From contig DHDP01000014.1 of NCBI GenBank assembly GCA_002399405.1, positions 62,001-126,000 of the forward strand: a stretch of 64,000 nt of DNA, written 5' to 3'. Shown here piece after piece: positions 16,622 through 25,002 of this stretch (position 1 is its first letter; each line of letters opens with the position of its first letter). The stretch is from Treponema sp. UBA4873. GTDB taxonomy: Bacteria > Spirochaetota > Spirochaetia > Treponematales > Treponemataceae. The position numbers and the translations under genes were made by a program. The notes beneath the pieces are model-generated. The model worked only from the letters and a program-made list of their open reading frames with translations. It did no database searches and was not told where the DNA came from.

Positions 16622-17920
16622 ATGTTAAATCCTTTAGCACAAGAATTAAACAATATACTCAAAAATACAGCCGTCGAGGCCCTCCTTTCCGATATGGGCG
16701 TACGCATGTATTTCCCGAAGGGCATTATTGCGCAGAGCAACGATGCAAAAAAAGCTGCCACAAAAGCAAACGGCACAATCGGCATGACAGTCATAAACGG
16801 CACGACGGCCATTCTGCCGTCAATTCAGAAAAGCGCACCGGCATTCAAACCGGGAGAGCTCGTCGCCTATGCACCGACGGGAGGAACTCCGGACCTCCGC
16901 AAAACGTGGCAGGAAAAAATGCTGCAGAAAAATCCGCTGCTTAAGGACAAAAAGATATCTCTGCCCGTCGTAGTCCCCGGACTGACTGCAGGTATTTCTT
17001 ACGTGGCTGATTTGTTTCTCGACGGCACAAAGCCGCTGCTCACTTCCGACCCTGCATGGGATAACTACGCACTCGTCGCCGAGACACGCCGCGGAGCTGA
17101 ATTTCACCAGTTTCAAATGTTTAAAGACGGAAAATTCAACATTCCGGCGCTTGAAAAGGCCGTAAAGGAAGAAGCGCAGAAATACGGCTCGGTGCGGCTG
17201 CTCCTCAATTTCCCCCAGAACCCTTCAGGATACAGCCCGACACATGAAGAAGTCATGGAAATCTGCCGCATCGTACGGGAAACCGCAGAGACAGGCGCAA
17301 AACTGCTCATTTTCAGCGACGATGCATATTTCGGTCTCGATTACGAAGACAACATCGAAAAGCAGTCGCTGTTCGCATATCTGGCAGACATCCACGAAAA
17401 TGTACTGGCGGTCAAGGCAGACGGTCCGACAAAAGAAGATTTCGCATGGGGATTCCGCTGCGGATTCCTTACATTCGGATGCAGGGGACTCACCGATGAA
17501 CAGTACGACGCTCTCTTAAAAAAGCTCATGGGCGTCATCCGCTCGTCGGTTTCATGCAGTTCCACCCCGACGCAGTCGATGCTCATGCATGCATTCAGCG
17601 ACCCTGCTCACGAAGAACAGAAAGCGTTCTTCCGTAAACTGCTTGAAACACGCTACAGGGCAGTACGCAGCTTTGTCGACACGCACAAGTCGGACGTCAT
17701 CGAACCGCTGCCGTTCAATTCAGGATATTTCATGAGTTTCCACGTAAACAAAGTAAACGCGGAGGATTTGCGGAAAAAACTGTTGAACGAAAAGGGAATC
17801 GGTACGATTTCAATCGACAGCAGAACGCTCCGTGTCGCATTCAGCAGTATAGACGAAGATAAAATCGAATCGGTATACTCTGACATATATGAAACAGCTG
17901 AAGAAATGGGCCGTGCCTGA
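16622..17920 (+). CDS. Class I/II PLP-dependent aminotransferase
   Basis: A 432-residue fold-type I aminotransferase. Recognisable parts are the GGTPDLRKTWQEK segment, LLNFPQNPSGYSPTHEE (cofactor-site NxPQNPSG), LIFSDDAYFGLDY (aspartate that pairs with the PLP pyridine nitrogen) and a lysine in KADGPTKEDFAWGFRCGF at the Schiff-base position. This last motif differs from the usual SFSKxxxxxGxRxG, as in a clostridial/spirochaetal subgroup of aromatic or tyrosine-type aminotransferases. Substrate not decided. The lipoprotein gene begins 32 bases before its end. Confidence 0.8.
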   Translation: MLNPLAQELNNILKNTAVEALLSDMGVRMYFPKGIIAQSNDAKKAATKANGTIGMTVINGTTAILPSIQKSAPAFKPGELVAYAPTGGTPDLRKTWQEKMLQKNPLLKDKKISLPVVVPGLTAGISYVADLFLDGTKPLLTSDPAWDNYALVAETRRGAEFHQFQMFKDGKFNIPALEKAVKEEAQKYGSVRLLLNFPQNPSGYSPTHEEVMEICRIVRETAETGAKLLIFSDDAYFGLDYEDNIEKQSLFAYLADIHENVLAVKADGPTKEDFAWGFRCGFLTFGCRGLTDEQYDALLKKLMGVIRSSVSCSSTPTQSMLMHAFSDPAHEEQKAFFRKLLETRYRAVRSFVDTHKSDVIEPLPFNSGYFMSFHVNKVNAEDLRKKLLNEKGIGTISIDSRTLRVAFSSIDEDKIESVYSDIYETAEEMGRA

Positions 17921-19184
17921 AAAAGCGTCCCGCATTACATCGCTTGTGTTTCTGTGTACAGCGGTCCTGCTGTGCACAGGATGCTCTGTAAAAAACGAAA
18001 AACACATTATAGTCTGGACAAACATACCGGAGTTCGCATCATATATCGAACTGTACAACAGTACCCACGACGACGAAAAAGCGCTTCTTGTCTACAAGGA
18101 AAATCCGTCGAAGGCGCTTTCCGCTCTCAACGGTGAAACGCCGCCCGATGTCGTAATCGGTCCGTGGCTCCGCACGGAAAAAACGAGCAGACGGTTCCGT
18201 CCGCTCGACACGATATTCGACCGAGAACATATTCCGTCATCAATATTCTATACACAGCTTCTCTCCGCAGGGCAGGTGAAACGCACCCAGTATCTGCTGC
18301 CGGTAAGCTTCAACCTTCCGGCCGTGATTTTTTCCACCGACAATCAGGAACTCGTAGACGACAATTACATGCTGTCGCTCGAGCAGATACGAAAAACCGG
18401 GGCCGCGTACAACAAACAGAACGACAGCGGCCTTTATACGCGTATCGGTTTTACGCCGCAAAGCAGCAGCAATTTTCTTTACTTTGCGGCAAAAACGACA
18501 GGAGCGCGTTTCCGCGAATCAAAAAATTCGTTTACGTGGAACGCCGAGGGACTTGCCGATTCAATCACCTATCTCCGGAACTGGACAAAAGAAGCGAACA
18601 CATCGTCAAAAATCGAGAAGGATTTCATCTATAAATATCTGTACACGCCTGCGTACAAGCAGGTCACATCGGGCCGTACGCTTTTTGCATTCACAACAAG
18701 CGACGTCCTGTTCCACCTTTCTTCCGAGCAGACTGCGCAAATCGATTACCGCTGGATTTATCAGGATAAAAAAATTCCGCTGGAGGATTCGCTCGTCATG
18801 CTCGGAATTCCGCAGAAGTCGAAGCATCCGACACAGGCGTCTGATTTCATCGCCTGGTTTCTCAATGCCGATACGCAGCACGCTATTCTTGAACATAAGG
18901 CAAAAATGAACCTGGACACGGACAGGTTCGGCATAGCCGGCGGTTTTTCATCGCTGAAGGAAGTGAACGAACACGTTCTCCCGCTGTACTACACGATGCT
19001 TCTTTCAAACACGCCGCCTGCAGAAATGCTCAGCGTGCCGGAAAAACTTCCCGCAGGATGGGCCGACATGAAGGAACAGGTCGTCATTCCGTATCTCACC
19101 GAAGAAACAGGAAACTCCGGCAGCAAACCCGGAGAACCGTTGAACGATCGTCTCAGCGAGTGGCTGAAACAGAACTATAATTAA
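17889..19184 (+). CDS. Extracellular solute-binding lipoprotein (family 1)
   Basis: A 431-residue exported lipoprotein. The signal peptide has a hydrophobic core at about 18-28 and a lipobox LCTGC with C32 as the lipidated residue. The mature part has the family 1 binding-protein look: HIIVWTNIPEFASYIELYN near the start, PPDVVIGPW, then FNLPAVIFS, and a C-terminal lobe. Such proteins deliver sugars to ABC importers, but no permease or ATPase gene is near, so it is an orphan or works with a distant transporter. It overlaps the aminotransferase gene by 32 bases, which suggests co-expression. Confidence 0.78.
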   Translation: MKQLKKWAVPEKASRITSLVFLCTAVLLCTGCSVKNEKHIIVWTNIPEFASYIELYNSTHDDEKALLVYKENPSKALSALNGETPPDVVIGPWLRTEKTSRRFRPLDTIFDREHIPSSIFYTQLLSAGQVKRTQYLLPVSFNLPAVIFSTDNQELVDDNYMLSLEQIRKTGAAYNKQNDSGLYTRIGFTPQSSSNFLYFAAKTTGARFRESKNSFTWNAEGLADSITYLRNWTKEANTSSKIEKDFIYKYLYTPAYKQVTSGRTLFAFTTSDVLFHLSSEQTAQIDYRWIYQDKKIPLEDSLVMLGIPQKSKHPTQASDFIAWFLNADTQHAILEHKAKMNLDTDRFGIAGGFSSLKEVNEHVLPLYYTMLLSNTPPAEMLSVPEKLPAGWADMKEQVVIPYLTEETGNSGSKPGEPLNDRLSEWLKQNYN

Positions 19185-19195
19185 ACAACGCGGAT

Positions 19196-19230
19196 AAAAA
19201 AAGGGCGCACACTTTCGTAAAAGCATGCGC
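19196..19230 (-). terminator. Rho-independent terminator of the fab operon
   Basis: On the minus strand an 11-base-pair stem with two G-U pairs (GCGCATGCTTT / AAAGTGTGCGC, 19230-19205), loop TACG, then seven T after two C (19202-19196). The last repeat fragment of the fabZ tail runs directly into this stem. Confidence 0.75.
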
Positions 19231-19376
19231 AGACCAGACCCATGCGGCCGTCCGGCCGCTTGTGATAGGAATTTTATTAAACTTGGTCGGCTACGCCGAC
19301 CAGACACATACGCGCATTCGCGCGTTAGTGCAGGGAAATTTATTTATACGTGGTCGGCTGCGCCGACCAGACACAT
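19225..19376 (-). repeat. Tandem copies of the fabZ 3' end separated by hairpins
   Basis: The gene copy (19376-19334) holds the last ten codons MCLVGAADHV, the stop and about ten bases. A second copy (19309-19268) reads MCLVGVADQV plus stop and the same tail, 67 bases further. A third, shortened copy (about 19245-19225) keeps ATGGGTCTGGTCTGCGCA. Between copies are perfect hairpins: ACGCGC-ATTC-GCGCGT (19310-19325) and GCGGCCG-TC-CGGCCGC (19244-19259). Confidence 0.8.
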
Positions 19377-19781
19377 CCACTCGGCTTCGGCGGCCAGGGT
19401 TTCGCCTACGTACGCTTTGCCGGACTGTTTCACCATGTGCTCTGTAACGCGCAGATTCGTAATTTCCATGCGCACTGTATCGCCGGGGCGGACCTGATGG
19501 CGGAACTTTACTTTATCTACCGTACCGAGAAAAAACAGACTTCCTTCCTTAAACTTTTTCTGATAACTCAGAGCCGCACCGCCCGCCTGGGCCATCGTTT
19601 CAATAAGGATGACGCCGGGCACTACGGGATACTGCGGAAAATGTCCTTTGAAGAAGAAGTCTTCGTCCGTAAACATGCGTGTGCTCACGCTGCCCTGCTC
19701 GTCGCATGAAACTATTTCGTCGACAAACAAAAACGGCTTGCGGTGCGGAAGCAGGGATTCTATATCAGTAGTAACGCTCAT
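19344..19781 (-). CDS. fabZ: 3-hydroxyacyl-ACP dehydratase FabZ
   Basis: A 145-residue hot-dog-fold enzyme of type II fatty acid synthesis that dehydrates 3-hydroxyacyl-ACP to trans-2-enoyl-ACP. Active-site H47 and E61 lie in GHFPQYPVVPGVILIETMAQ. Length matches the family. The last codons (MCLVGAADHV) are the source of the downstream repeat; the conserved MC pair matches the normal FabZ C-terminus, so the gene is probably the origin and not the target of the repeat. It follows fabF by 2 bases. Confidence 0.95.
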   Translation of the reverse strand: MSVTTDIESLLPHRKPFLFVDEIVSCDEQGSVSTRMFTDEDFFFKGHFPQYPVVPGVILIETMAQAGGAALSYQKKFKEGSLFFLGTVDKVKFRHQVRPGDTVRMEITNLRVTEHMVKQSGKAYVGETLAAEAEWMCLVGAADHV

Positions 19782-19783
19782 TA

Positions 19784-21037
19784 TTATTTTACCTTTTTAA
19801 TCACGATAACGCCGTTGTGTCCGCCGAAACCGAACGTCGCACTCATCGCACAATCGACATTGCATTCGATTCCCTTATTCGCCGTGTAGTCGAGATCGCA
19901 TCCGCCCTCGACGTCGGGTTCGTCGAGATTGATTGTCGGAGGAATAAAGCTGTCCTGAATCGCCTTTACGCAGAACATCGCTTCGATTGCACCCGTCGCA
20001 CCGAGGCAGTGCCCAGTCATGCTTTTTGTCGAAGAAATATGAAGTTTTTTCGCGGTTTCTTCACCGAACGCATTCTTGACCATTTTTGTTTCGCTCGGAT
20101 CGTTGATGTGCGTACCTGTTCCGTGTGCGTTGTAATACTGCACTTCTTCAGGTTTTACGCCCGCATCGGTGAGCGCTTCCGTCATGGCGGCGGCGCCGCA
20201 GACACCGTCGGGATTCGGCGCCGTCAGATGATACCCGTCGCTGGTCGAGCCGAAGCCTGCAACTTCCGCATAAATGTGCGCACCGCGTTTCTTTGCGTGC
20301 TCGTATTCTTCAAGAACAAAAACTGCGCTGCCCTCACCCATGACGAAACCTTCGCGCTTTTTGTCGAACGGCCGGCTCGCCGCCGCCGGATTGTCGGCAA
20401 ACGACGTCGAAAGCGCGTGCAGCACTTCGAACGCCGCAATTCCGAATCCGTTAATAGTGCTTTCCGCACCGCCCGCAAGGCACACGTCGCGTCTTCCCGT
20501 GCGTATAAAATCGAGTGCGTCGCCGATTGCGTCTGTTCCGCTCGAGCACGCGGTCGTTACCGTATGTGCCGGACCGTGGATTCCGAACGCCATGCAGATG
20601 TTGCCGCACGCTTCATTCGGAATAAGTTCGGGGATTGCCATCGGCGGGCATTTGTGCTGTTCGCTTTCGAGATATTTCGCACAGCTGTCTTCCGTCACTT
20701 CAAATCCGCCGATACCGACGCCCATGAAGATTCCCGCATTTGAAAGCACATCAGCGTTGTCAAGAAGATTCGCATCGACAAGCGCCATTTTGGAAGCAGC
20801 AACGGCATATTGAGAAAAACGCGCCATTTTGCGTGCGGACGCGGCGTCCATATACTGAGACGGTTCGAAGTTCTTCACTTCACCGGCGTATCTCGCTTTG
20901 AACGTACTTGCATCAAAATGCGTAATGAGGCCGACACCGCTTTTTCCCTCTTTCGCAGCATTCCATGTCTCTTCAACTGAATTTCCGAGCGGAGTGATTG
21001 CTCCCATTCCGGTTATAACTACGCGTCTCTTTTCCAT
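19784..21037 (-). CDS. fabF: 3-oxoacyl-ACP synthase II (FabF)
   Basis: A 417-residue thiolase-fold condensing enzyme that elongates acyl-ACP with malonyl-ACP. Catalytic triad C164 (TTACSSGTDA), His in NAHGTGT near residue 300 and His in STKSMTGHCLGATGA near 340, with the GFGGHN glycine motif at the C-terminus. Size is standard. It lies in the order fabD-fabG-(hairpin region)-fabF-fabZ. The start is preceded by AGGAG in the 174-base gap after fabG. Confidence 0.96.
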   Translation of the reverse strand: MEKRRVVITGMGAITPLGNSVEETWNAAKEGKSGVGLITHFDASTFKARYAGEVKNFEPSQYMDAASARKMARFSQYAVAASKMALVDANLLDNADVLSNAGIFMGVGIGGFEVTEDSCAKYLESEQHKCPPMAIPELIPNEACGNICMAFGIHGPAHTVTTACSSGTDAIGDALDFIRTGRRDVCLAGGAESTINGFGIAAFEVLHALSTSFADNPAAASRPFDKKREGFVMGEGSAVFVLEEYEHAKKRGAHIYAEVAGFGSTSDGYHLTAPNPDGVCGAAAMTEALTDAGVKPEEVQYYNAHGTGTHINDPSETKMVKNAFGEETAKKLHISSTKSMTGHCLGATGAIEAMFCVKAIQDSFIPPTINLDEPDVEGGCDLDYTANKGIECNVDCAMSATFGFGGHNGVIVIKKVK

Positions 21038-21079
21038 AAATTAAAAACTCCTATCTTATACTTTTATATTCTTTTGGGA

Positions 21080-21205
21080 ACCTCTAAAAACTTCAGTTTT
21101 TAGAGGTAACTCTGAAAGGGCGATGTTTTAAGTCGTGATATTACAACGACTTAAAACTCGACGGCACCTCTAAAAAGTCACTGAAAGTGAGTTTTTAGAG
21201 GTGCC
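21080..21205. repeat. Three strong hairpins between fabG and fabF
   Basis: Perfect hairpin ACCTCTAAAAACT-TC-AGTTTTTAGAGGT (21080-21107), hairpin TTTTAAGTCGT / ACGACTTAAAA (21126-21156), and a long hairpin with arms beginning GGCACCTCTAAAAA (21163-21205). The first and third share the same arm sequence and flank the second. No protein is encoded here. This is where acpP usually sits in fab clusters. They may attenuate fabF-fabZ or stabilise fabD-fabG mRNA ends. Confidence 0.7.
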
Positions 21206-21211
21206 CTTTTG

Positions 21212-21958
21212 TTACGCACCAAGTCCGCCGTCGACTCCGAGAACCTGTCCCGTAATATACGCAGACATGTCGCTCGCGAGAAACAGCACCGCGTTTGCAA
21301 CGTCGGACGTCTGCCCGGGACGTTTGAGCGGAATCTGCTCAAGCCACGCCTCGCGTGCTTTTTCGTTTACGGCTTTCGTCATATCAGTCTCGATATATCC
21401 GGGAGCGACCGCGTTTACGCGCACGCCCCGCATTCCGACTTCCTTCGCAAGACTTTTCGTATAGCCGATGAGGCCGGCCTTGCTCGCAGAATAATTAACC
21501 TGTCCGGCACCGCCGTGAATTCCTACGATGCTCGACATATTGATGATTGAGCCTGATTTTTTGTGAATCATATCGTTGGAAACAATCTGCGAAGCGACAA
21601 ACACTGCGGTAAGATTCACGTCGAGCACTTTCTGCCAGTCTTCCAGTTTCATGCGGAACGACAGGCCGTCCTTCGTAATGCCCGCATTGTTTACGAGCAC
21701 GTCGAATCCTCCGGCATCCGCAAGAGCAGCTTTCACCGTTTCCGAAAGCTGCAGGGCGTTTCCCGCGTCGGCGCATATTTCGTGAAACTTCGCAGTATGC
21801 GAAGACGCAAACGCGTCCAGCTCGGCTTCCGCATCGGAGGAATGCGAACACAGGCCCCACACTTCGGCGCCCTCGCTCAAAAATGTCTCGACAATCTTTC
21901 GTCCGATACCGCGGCTTGAACCGGTAACGAGCGCCTTTTTCCCCGTAAGCAGCATCAC
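21212..21958 (-). CDS. fabG: 3-oxoacyl-ACP reductase FabG
   Basis: A 248-residue NADPH-dependent short-chain dehydrogenase that reduces 3-oxoacyl-ACP. The TGSSRGIG nucleotide loop is at 12-19, NNAG at 90-93, and the catalytic S142/S143, Y156 and K160 lie in MSSIVG and YSASKAG. The C-terminal ITGQVLGVDGGLGA is standard for FabG. Its ATG overlaps the fabD stop by four bases. Confidence 0.94.
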   Translation of the reverse strand: MMLLTGKKALVTGSSRGIGRKIVETFLSEGAEVWGLCSHSSDAEAELDAFASSHTAKFHEICADAGNALQLSETVKAALADAGGFDVLVNNAGITKDGLSFRMKLEDWQKVLDVNLTAVFVASQIVSNDMIHKKSGSIINMSSIVGIHGGAGQVNYSASKAGLIGYTKSLAKEVGMRGVRVNAVAPGYIETDMTKAVNEKAREAWLEQIPLKRPGQTSDVANAVLFLASDMSAYITGQVLGVDGGLGA

Positions 21959-22914
21959 TGGACTCCGTTTACTGATTCGGCGGAATTAACCGGCGAACTT
22001 TCCCATTTCTCACCGAAACTCGAATCGCGCCAGAGCCCGCTCAATACTTTGCCGACGCCCGGTTCAAGAACCTTCCATTCGTTTGCCGCATCTGCGGTCA
22101 TAATGCCGCCGAGTACTTTTTCCTCGGACGTCCACTGAACAGGATGAGTAAGATGAAGCACGGCGTTCTTTTTAGCGTCGCCTCCTTTTGTCACCTTCTC
22201 ACCTGTCACATTGCTGAACAAATCGATTTTCGGATCGTCGAACGCGACGCCGGCAATTACTTTTTCAAATTCGTCCGCGGCTTTCTGCATAAGCGGACTG
22301 TGAAACGGCCCCGCTACCGACAGGCGGATGGCGCGGCGCGCTCCTGCTTCCGTCGCTGCTTTTTCCGCAGCTGCAAGGCCGTCAGCCGTTCCGCTGATGA
22401 CAGTCTGTTTGACGCTGTTGAGGTTCGCCGCATATACGTCAGTAAGTCCGCTGCAGATTTCCTGCACTTTTTCGGGCGGAAGTCCGATGATGGCGCTCAT
22501 TCCAGGAGCGTGGCCTGCGTTTGCGGATGCAATCTCCTCGCACACCTTCTGCATAATCTGACCGCGTTTGTGGACTACGCGGATAACGTCGTCGAATGAA
22601 AGAACGCCGGCGATGCACAACGCCGGAAATTCACCGAGGCTGAATCCCATGGCCGCGGACGGAACAATTCCTTTCGCTTTGAGAACCTCCGCAATCGCCA
22701 GAGACGCAGTCGTAATCGCAAGCTGACTGTTGTCGCTGCGGCTGAGCTCTGCCTGCTCTGTATCCCAAAGCAGCTTTTCCATATCCTTTCCGGTAATTGC
22801 TGAAACTGAATCAAGGACTCTGCGTGCTTCAGGAAAAGATTCGCAGACATCCTTTATCATGCCCGGCTCCTGTGCACCCTGGCCCGGGAATAAAAATGCG
22901 TATTTTTTCGCCAT
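21955..22914 (-). CDS. fabD: Malonyl-CoA:ACP transacylase FabD
   Basis: A 319-residue first gene of the fab operon that loads malonate on ACP. FPGQGAQ is at 9-15, nucleophile S92 lies in GFSLGEF (usual GHSLGE; the histidine before serine is phenylalanine here), and the partner histidine is in VAGPFHSPLM near 200. GxSxG and the rest of the fold are intact, so activity is expected. The start has AGGAGA 5 bases before the ATG. A TTGACA/TATTCT promoter and an inverted repeat (ATTATG/CATAAT) lie upstream. Confidence 0.92.
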   Translation of the reverse strand: MAKKYAFLFPGQGAQEPGMIKDVCESFPEARRVLDSVSAITGKDMEKLLWDTEQAELSRSDNSQLAITTASLAIAEVLKAKGIVPSAAMGFSLGEFPALCIAGVLSFDDVIRVVHKRGQIMQKVCEEIASANAGHAPGMSAIIGLPPEKVQEICSGLTDVYAANLNSVKQTVISGTADGLAAAEKAATEAGARRAIRLSVAGPFHSPLMQKAADEFEKVIAGVAFDDPKIDLFSNVTGEKVTKGGDAKKNAVLHLTHPVQWTSEEKVLGGIMTADAANEWKVLEPGVGKVLSGLWRDSSFGEKWESSPVNSAESVNGVQ

Positions 22915-22945
22915 GTGATTCTCCTACTTAAAAACAAACTGACAA

Positions 22946-23006
22946 ATTATGCTTTTTTGTCATAATGTCATCCATTACAGAATAACAGATTTACGAATTT
23001 TGTCAA
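22946..23006 (-). promoter_or_regulatory. fabD operon promoter with possible operator
   Basis: Minus strand -35 TTGACA (23006-23001), 16-base spacer, -10 TATTCT (22984-22979), leader about 65 bases with SD AGGAGA. Downstream of the -10 is an inverted repeat ATTATG-N9-CATAAT (22946-22966), extended by TGAC/GTCA outside it, which could bind a fatty-acid regulator. Confidence 0.45.
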
Positions 23007-23078
23007 GCGTCAGAAATCATCCCGGGGGAAATACCTGTAAATATTTGTAACCAGACTCCGGCTTATTTGCTTATTTAG

Positions 23079-23149
23079 TATACTAAGCAGCCAATGCAAA
23101 TAGAACAGGCCACCGTTTTTCCTCCTTTTGACGGTGGCCTTTCTTTTTT
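23079..23149 (+). terminator. Hairpin terminator in the nitroreductase leader
   Basis: TATACT at 23079-23084 is a possible -10. It is followed by a perfect 10-base stem AGGCCACCGT (23107-23116) / ACGGTGGCCT (23131-23140) and a T-rich run to 23149. The structure lies 26 bases before the nitroreductase start and can end transcripts entering from upstream, or act as an attenuator. The 22915-23174 gap holds nothing else but the fabD promoter. Confidence 0.65.
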
Positions 23150-23162
23150 AACTCTTCTTTAC

Positions 23163-23168
23163 TATTAT
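23163..23168 (+). promoter_or_regulatory. -10 box of nitroreductase gene, leaderless type
   Basis: TATTAT, 6 bases before the ATG at 23175. The -35 region coincides with the T-run of the terminator and is poor. Confidence 0.35.
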
Positions 23169-23174
23169 GTACGT

Positions 23175-23699
23175 ATGAAAACAAACCAAATTATCGACGC
23201 AATGCTCTCGCGAAAAAGCTGCAGAGCATATTCAGCAGAACGTATTTCCGCAGATGAACTTGACGCAGTCGTGCAGGCGGGACTTTATGCCGCAAGCGGG
23301 GGCGGTGCTCAGTCGGCGAAACTCGTCGTAATCACGAACAAAAAAATCCGCGACACGCTCTCGAAGCTTAATGCAGATGTAATGAAAACCGCATCCGACC
23401 CGTTCTACGGCGCACCGGAAGTAATCGCCGTGCTTGCAGACAGCAGCGTACCCACGTTCGTCGAGGACGGCTCGCTCGTCATCGGGAACATGCTGCTCGC
23501 AGCCTCGTCGCTTGGGCTCGGCGCATGCTGGATTCATCGCGCGCGGGAGGTGTTCCGGTCGCAGGAAGGCAGACTGCTCAAAAAACAATGGGGCATTTCC
23601 GACAGTTTCGAAGGAGTCGGATTCTGCATTGTCGGACATCAGGCAGCTCCCGGGAAGTCGTACGAACACAGAGCGGACCGTATTATCAGGGTAAACTGA
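23175..23699 (+). CDS. Nitroreductase-family FMN oxidoreductase
   Basis: A 174-residue flavoprotein of the nitroreductase superfamily. N-terminal AMLSRKSCRAYSAERIS (FMN phosphate-binding R/S residues), the AASGGGAQSAKLVVITN segment, and the C-terminal GLGACWIHRAREVF and GFCIVGHQA fit the short subgroup found in anaerobes. Members reduce nitro compounds, quinones or flavins using NAD(P)H. A longer reading from an ATG at 23094 is open through the terminator hairpin, but MKTNQII at 23175 matches the family start. Confidence 0.85.
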   Translation: MKTNQIIDAMLSRKSCRAYSAERISADELDAVVQAGLYAASGGGAQSAKLVVITNKKIRDTLSKLNADVMKTASDPFYGAPEVIAVLADSSVPTFVEDGSLVIGNMLLAASSLGLGACWIHRAREVFRSQEGRLLKKQWGISDSFEGVGFCIVGHQAAPGKSYEHRADRIIRVN

Positions 23700-23717
23700 C
23701 CGTATAAAAGGACTGAT

Positions 23718-24995
23718 ATGAAAGATTCTTTTAAAGACGCCGGCTGCGGCGCCGGGCAGAAGAACTGGGAAGAATGCATTACACGGGAGACGCCGCTGTA
23801 CGGACGGGGAAACGATATCCGCTCCGACTTCGAGCGCGACTACACGCGCATTCTCCACTGTCAGGCGTACAGCAGACTCAAGCACAAAACGCAGGTATTC
23901 TTCGCGCCGCACAACGATCACATCTGCACGCGCATGGAGCACGTAAGTCACGTCGCTTCCGTCGCTGCGACAATTTCAAAATATCTGGGCCTCAACGAAC
24001 AGCTCGCGACCGCAATCGCGACAGGACACGACATAGGTCACGCGCCGTTCGGCCATCACGGTGAAGACTGTCTCAACATGCTGCTGCAGCAAAAGGAAGG
24101 GGCAAACGCACCGAGAAAATTCTGGCACGAGCGCAACAGTCTTTTTTTTGCGGATTACATCGAGACGCTCGCCGACCCCGACGGCGCGCAGCAGCCGCTC
24201 AACCTCACGTACGCAGTACGCGACGGGCTCATCTGCCACTGCGGTGAAATCGACCAGCAGGGAATACGGCCTCGCGCCGAAGCGATCGATTTATACTCGA
24301 TAAAGCGGCCCGGCCTGATTCAGCCGTATACGTGGGAAGGCTGCGTCGTCAAAATCGCGGATAAAATAGCGTATCTGGGCCGCGACATCGAAGACGCACG
24401 GGCGTATCACATACTCGATATGGCGTCGTACCGTCAGCTGCGCGAAATTGTTGCGACGACGCTCGGACTCGAAGGTGACGGAAAAGCGAAACATGCGCTC
24501 AGAAGCGGCAAGGCGGTGAATACGACCGTCCTCATAAACGATCTTATAGTCGACCTGTGCGAGCAGAGCAGCCCGGAAAAAGGATTGTGCTTTTCGGAAG
24601 AATATTTCAGATTCATCATCGAGCTTAAAAAATTCAACTATGCACATATCTACAATCACTGGCGGCTCCGCGAATTCCAGCAGTACGCGACCGGAATAAT
24701 CAAGACACTGTACCGCACGCTCATGCGAGTCCAGCCGTATGCGCAGAACGGACGGGCCGCGCAGGCGCTGCGCTATTATCCCAACTTGTGCGCGACTTTC
24801 GAAGACTGGCTCGTAAAATATACGAACTACAAGCCGCATAATCACGCCGACCGCAAGCAGATTCTCCGTTACAACACGAAACAGGTATTCGACGTAAACG
24901 ATAACGAGTCGTACGAAAAATGCGTCATCGAATATATTTCGGGTATGACCGATCAGTACGCCATCGAAGTGTACGAAGAAATAATCACATTCTGA
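23718..24995 (+). CDS. dgt: dGTPase-like dNTP triphosphohydrolase
   Basis: A 425-residue HD-domain enzyme that cleaves dNTPs to deoxynucleoside and tripolyphosphate. The N-terminal FERDYTRILHCQAYSRLKHKTQVF and the HD metal ligands HVSHVASVAA and ATGHDIGHAPFGHHGE are unmistakable, with the later KIADKIAYLGRDIEDA. Length fits the non-enterobacterial dGTPase-like group. The start has AAAAGGA SD. The ROK kinase follows 7 bases downstream. Confidence 0.9.
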   Translation: MKDSFKDAGCGAGQKNWEECITRETPLYGRGNDIRSDFERDYTRILHCQAYSRLKHKTQVFFAPHNDHICTRMEHVSHVASVAATISKYLGLNEQLATAIATGHDIGHAPFGHHGEDCLNMLLQQKEGANAPRKFWHERNSLFFADYIETLADPDGAQQPLNLTYAVRDGLICHCGEIDQQGIRPRAEAIDLYSIKRPGLIQPYTWEGCVVKIADKIAYLGRDIEDARAYHILDMASYRQLREIVATTLGLEGDGKAKHALRSGKAVNTTVLINDLIVDLCEQSSPEKGLCFSEEYFRFIIELKKFNYAHIYNHWRLREFQQYATGIIKTLYRTLMRVQPYAQNGRAAQALRYYPNLCATFEDWLVKYTNYKPHNHADRKQILRYNTKQVFDVNDNESYEKCVIEYISGMTDQYAIEVYEEIITF

Positions 24996-25002
24996 GGATT
25001 CC

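Noticed and set aside
19260..19400. Mobile palindromic element inserted in fabZ
   Set aside because: The fabZ C-terminus has normal family length and the conserved MC pair, so the gene is the likely source of the repeat, not a target.
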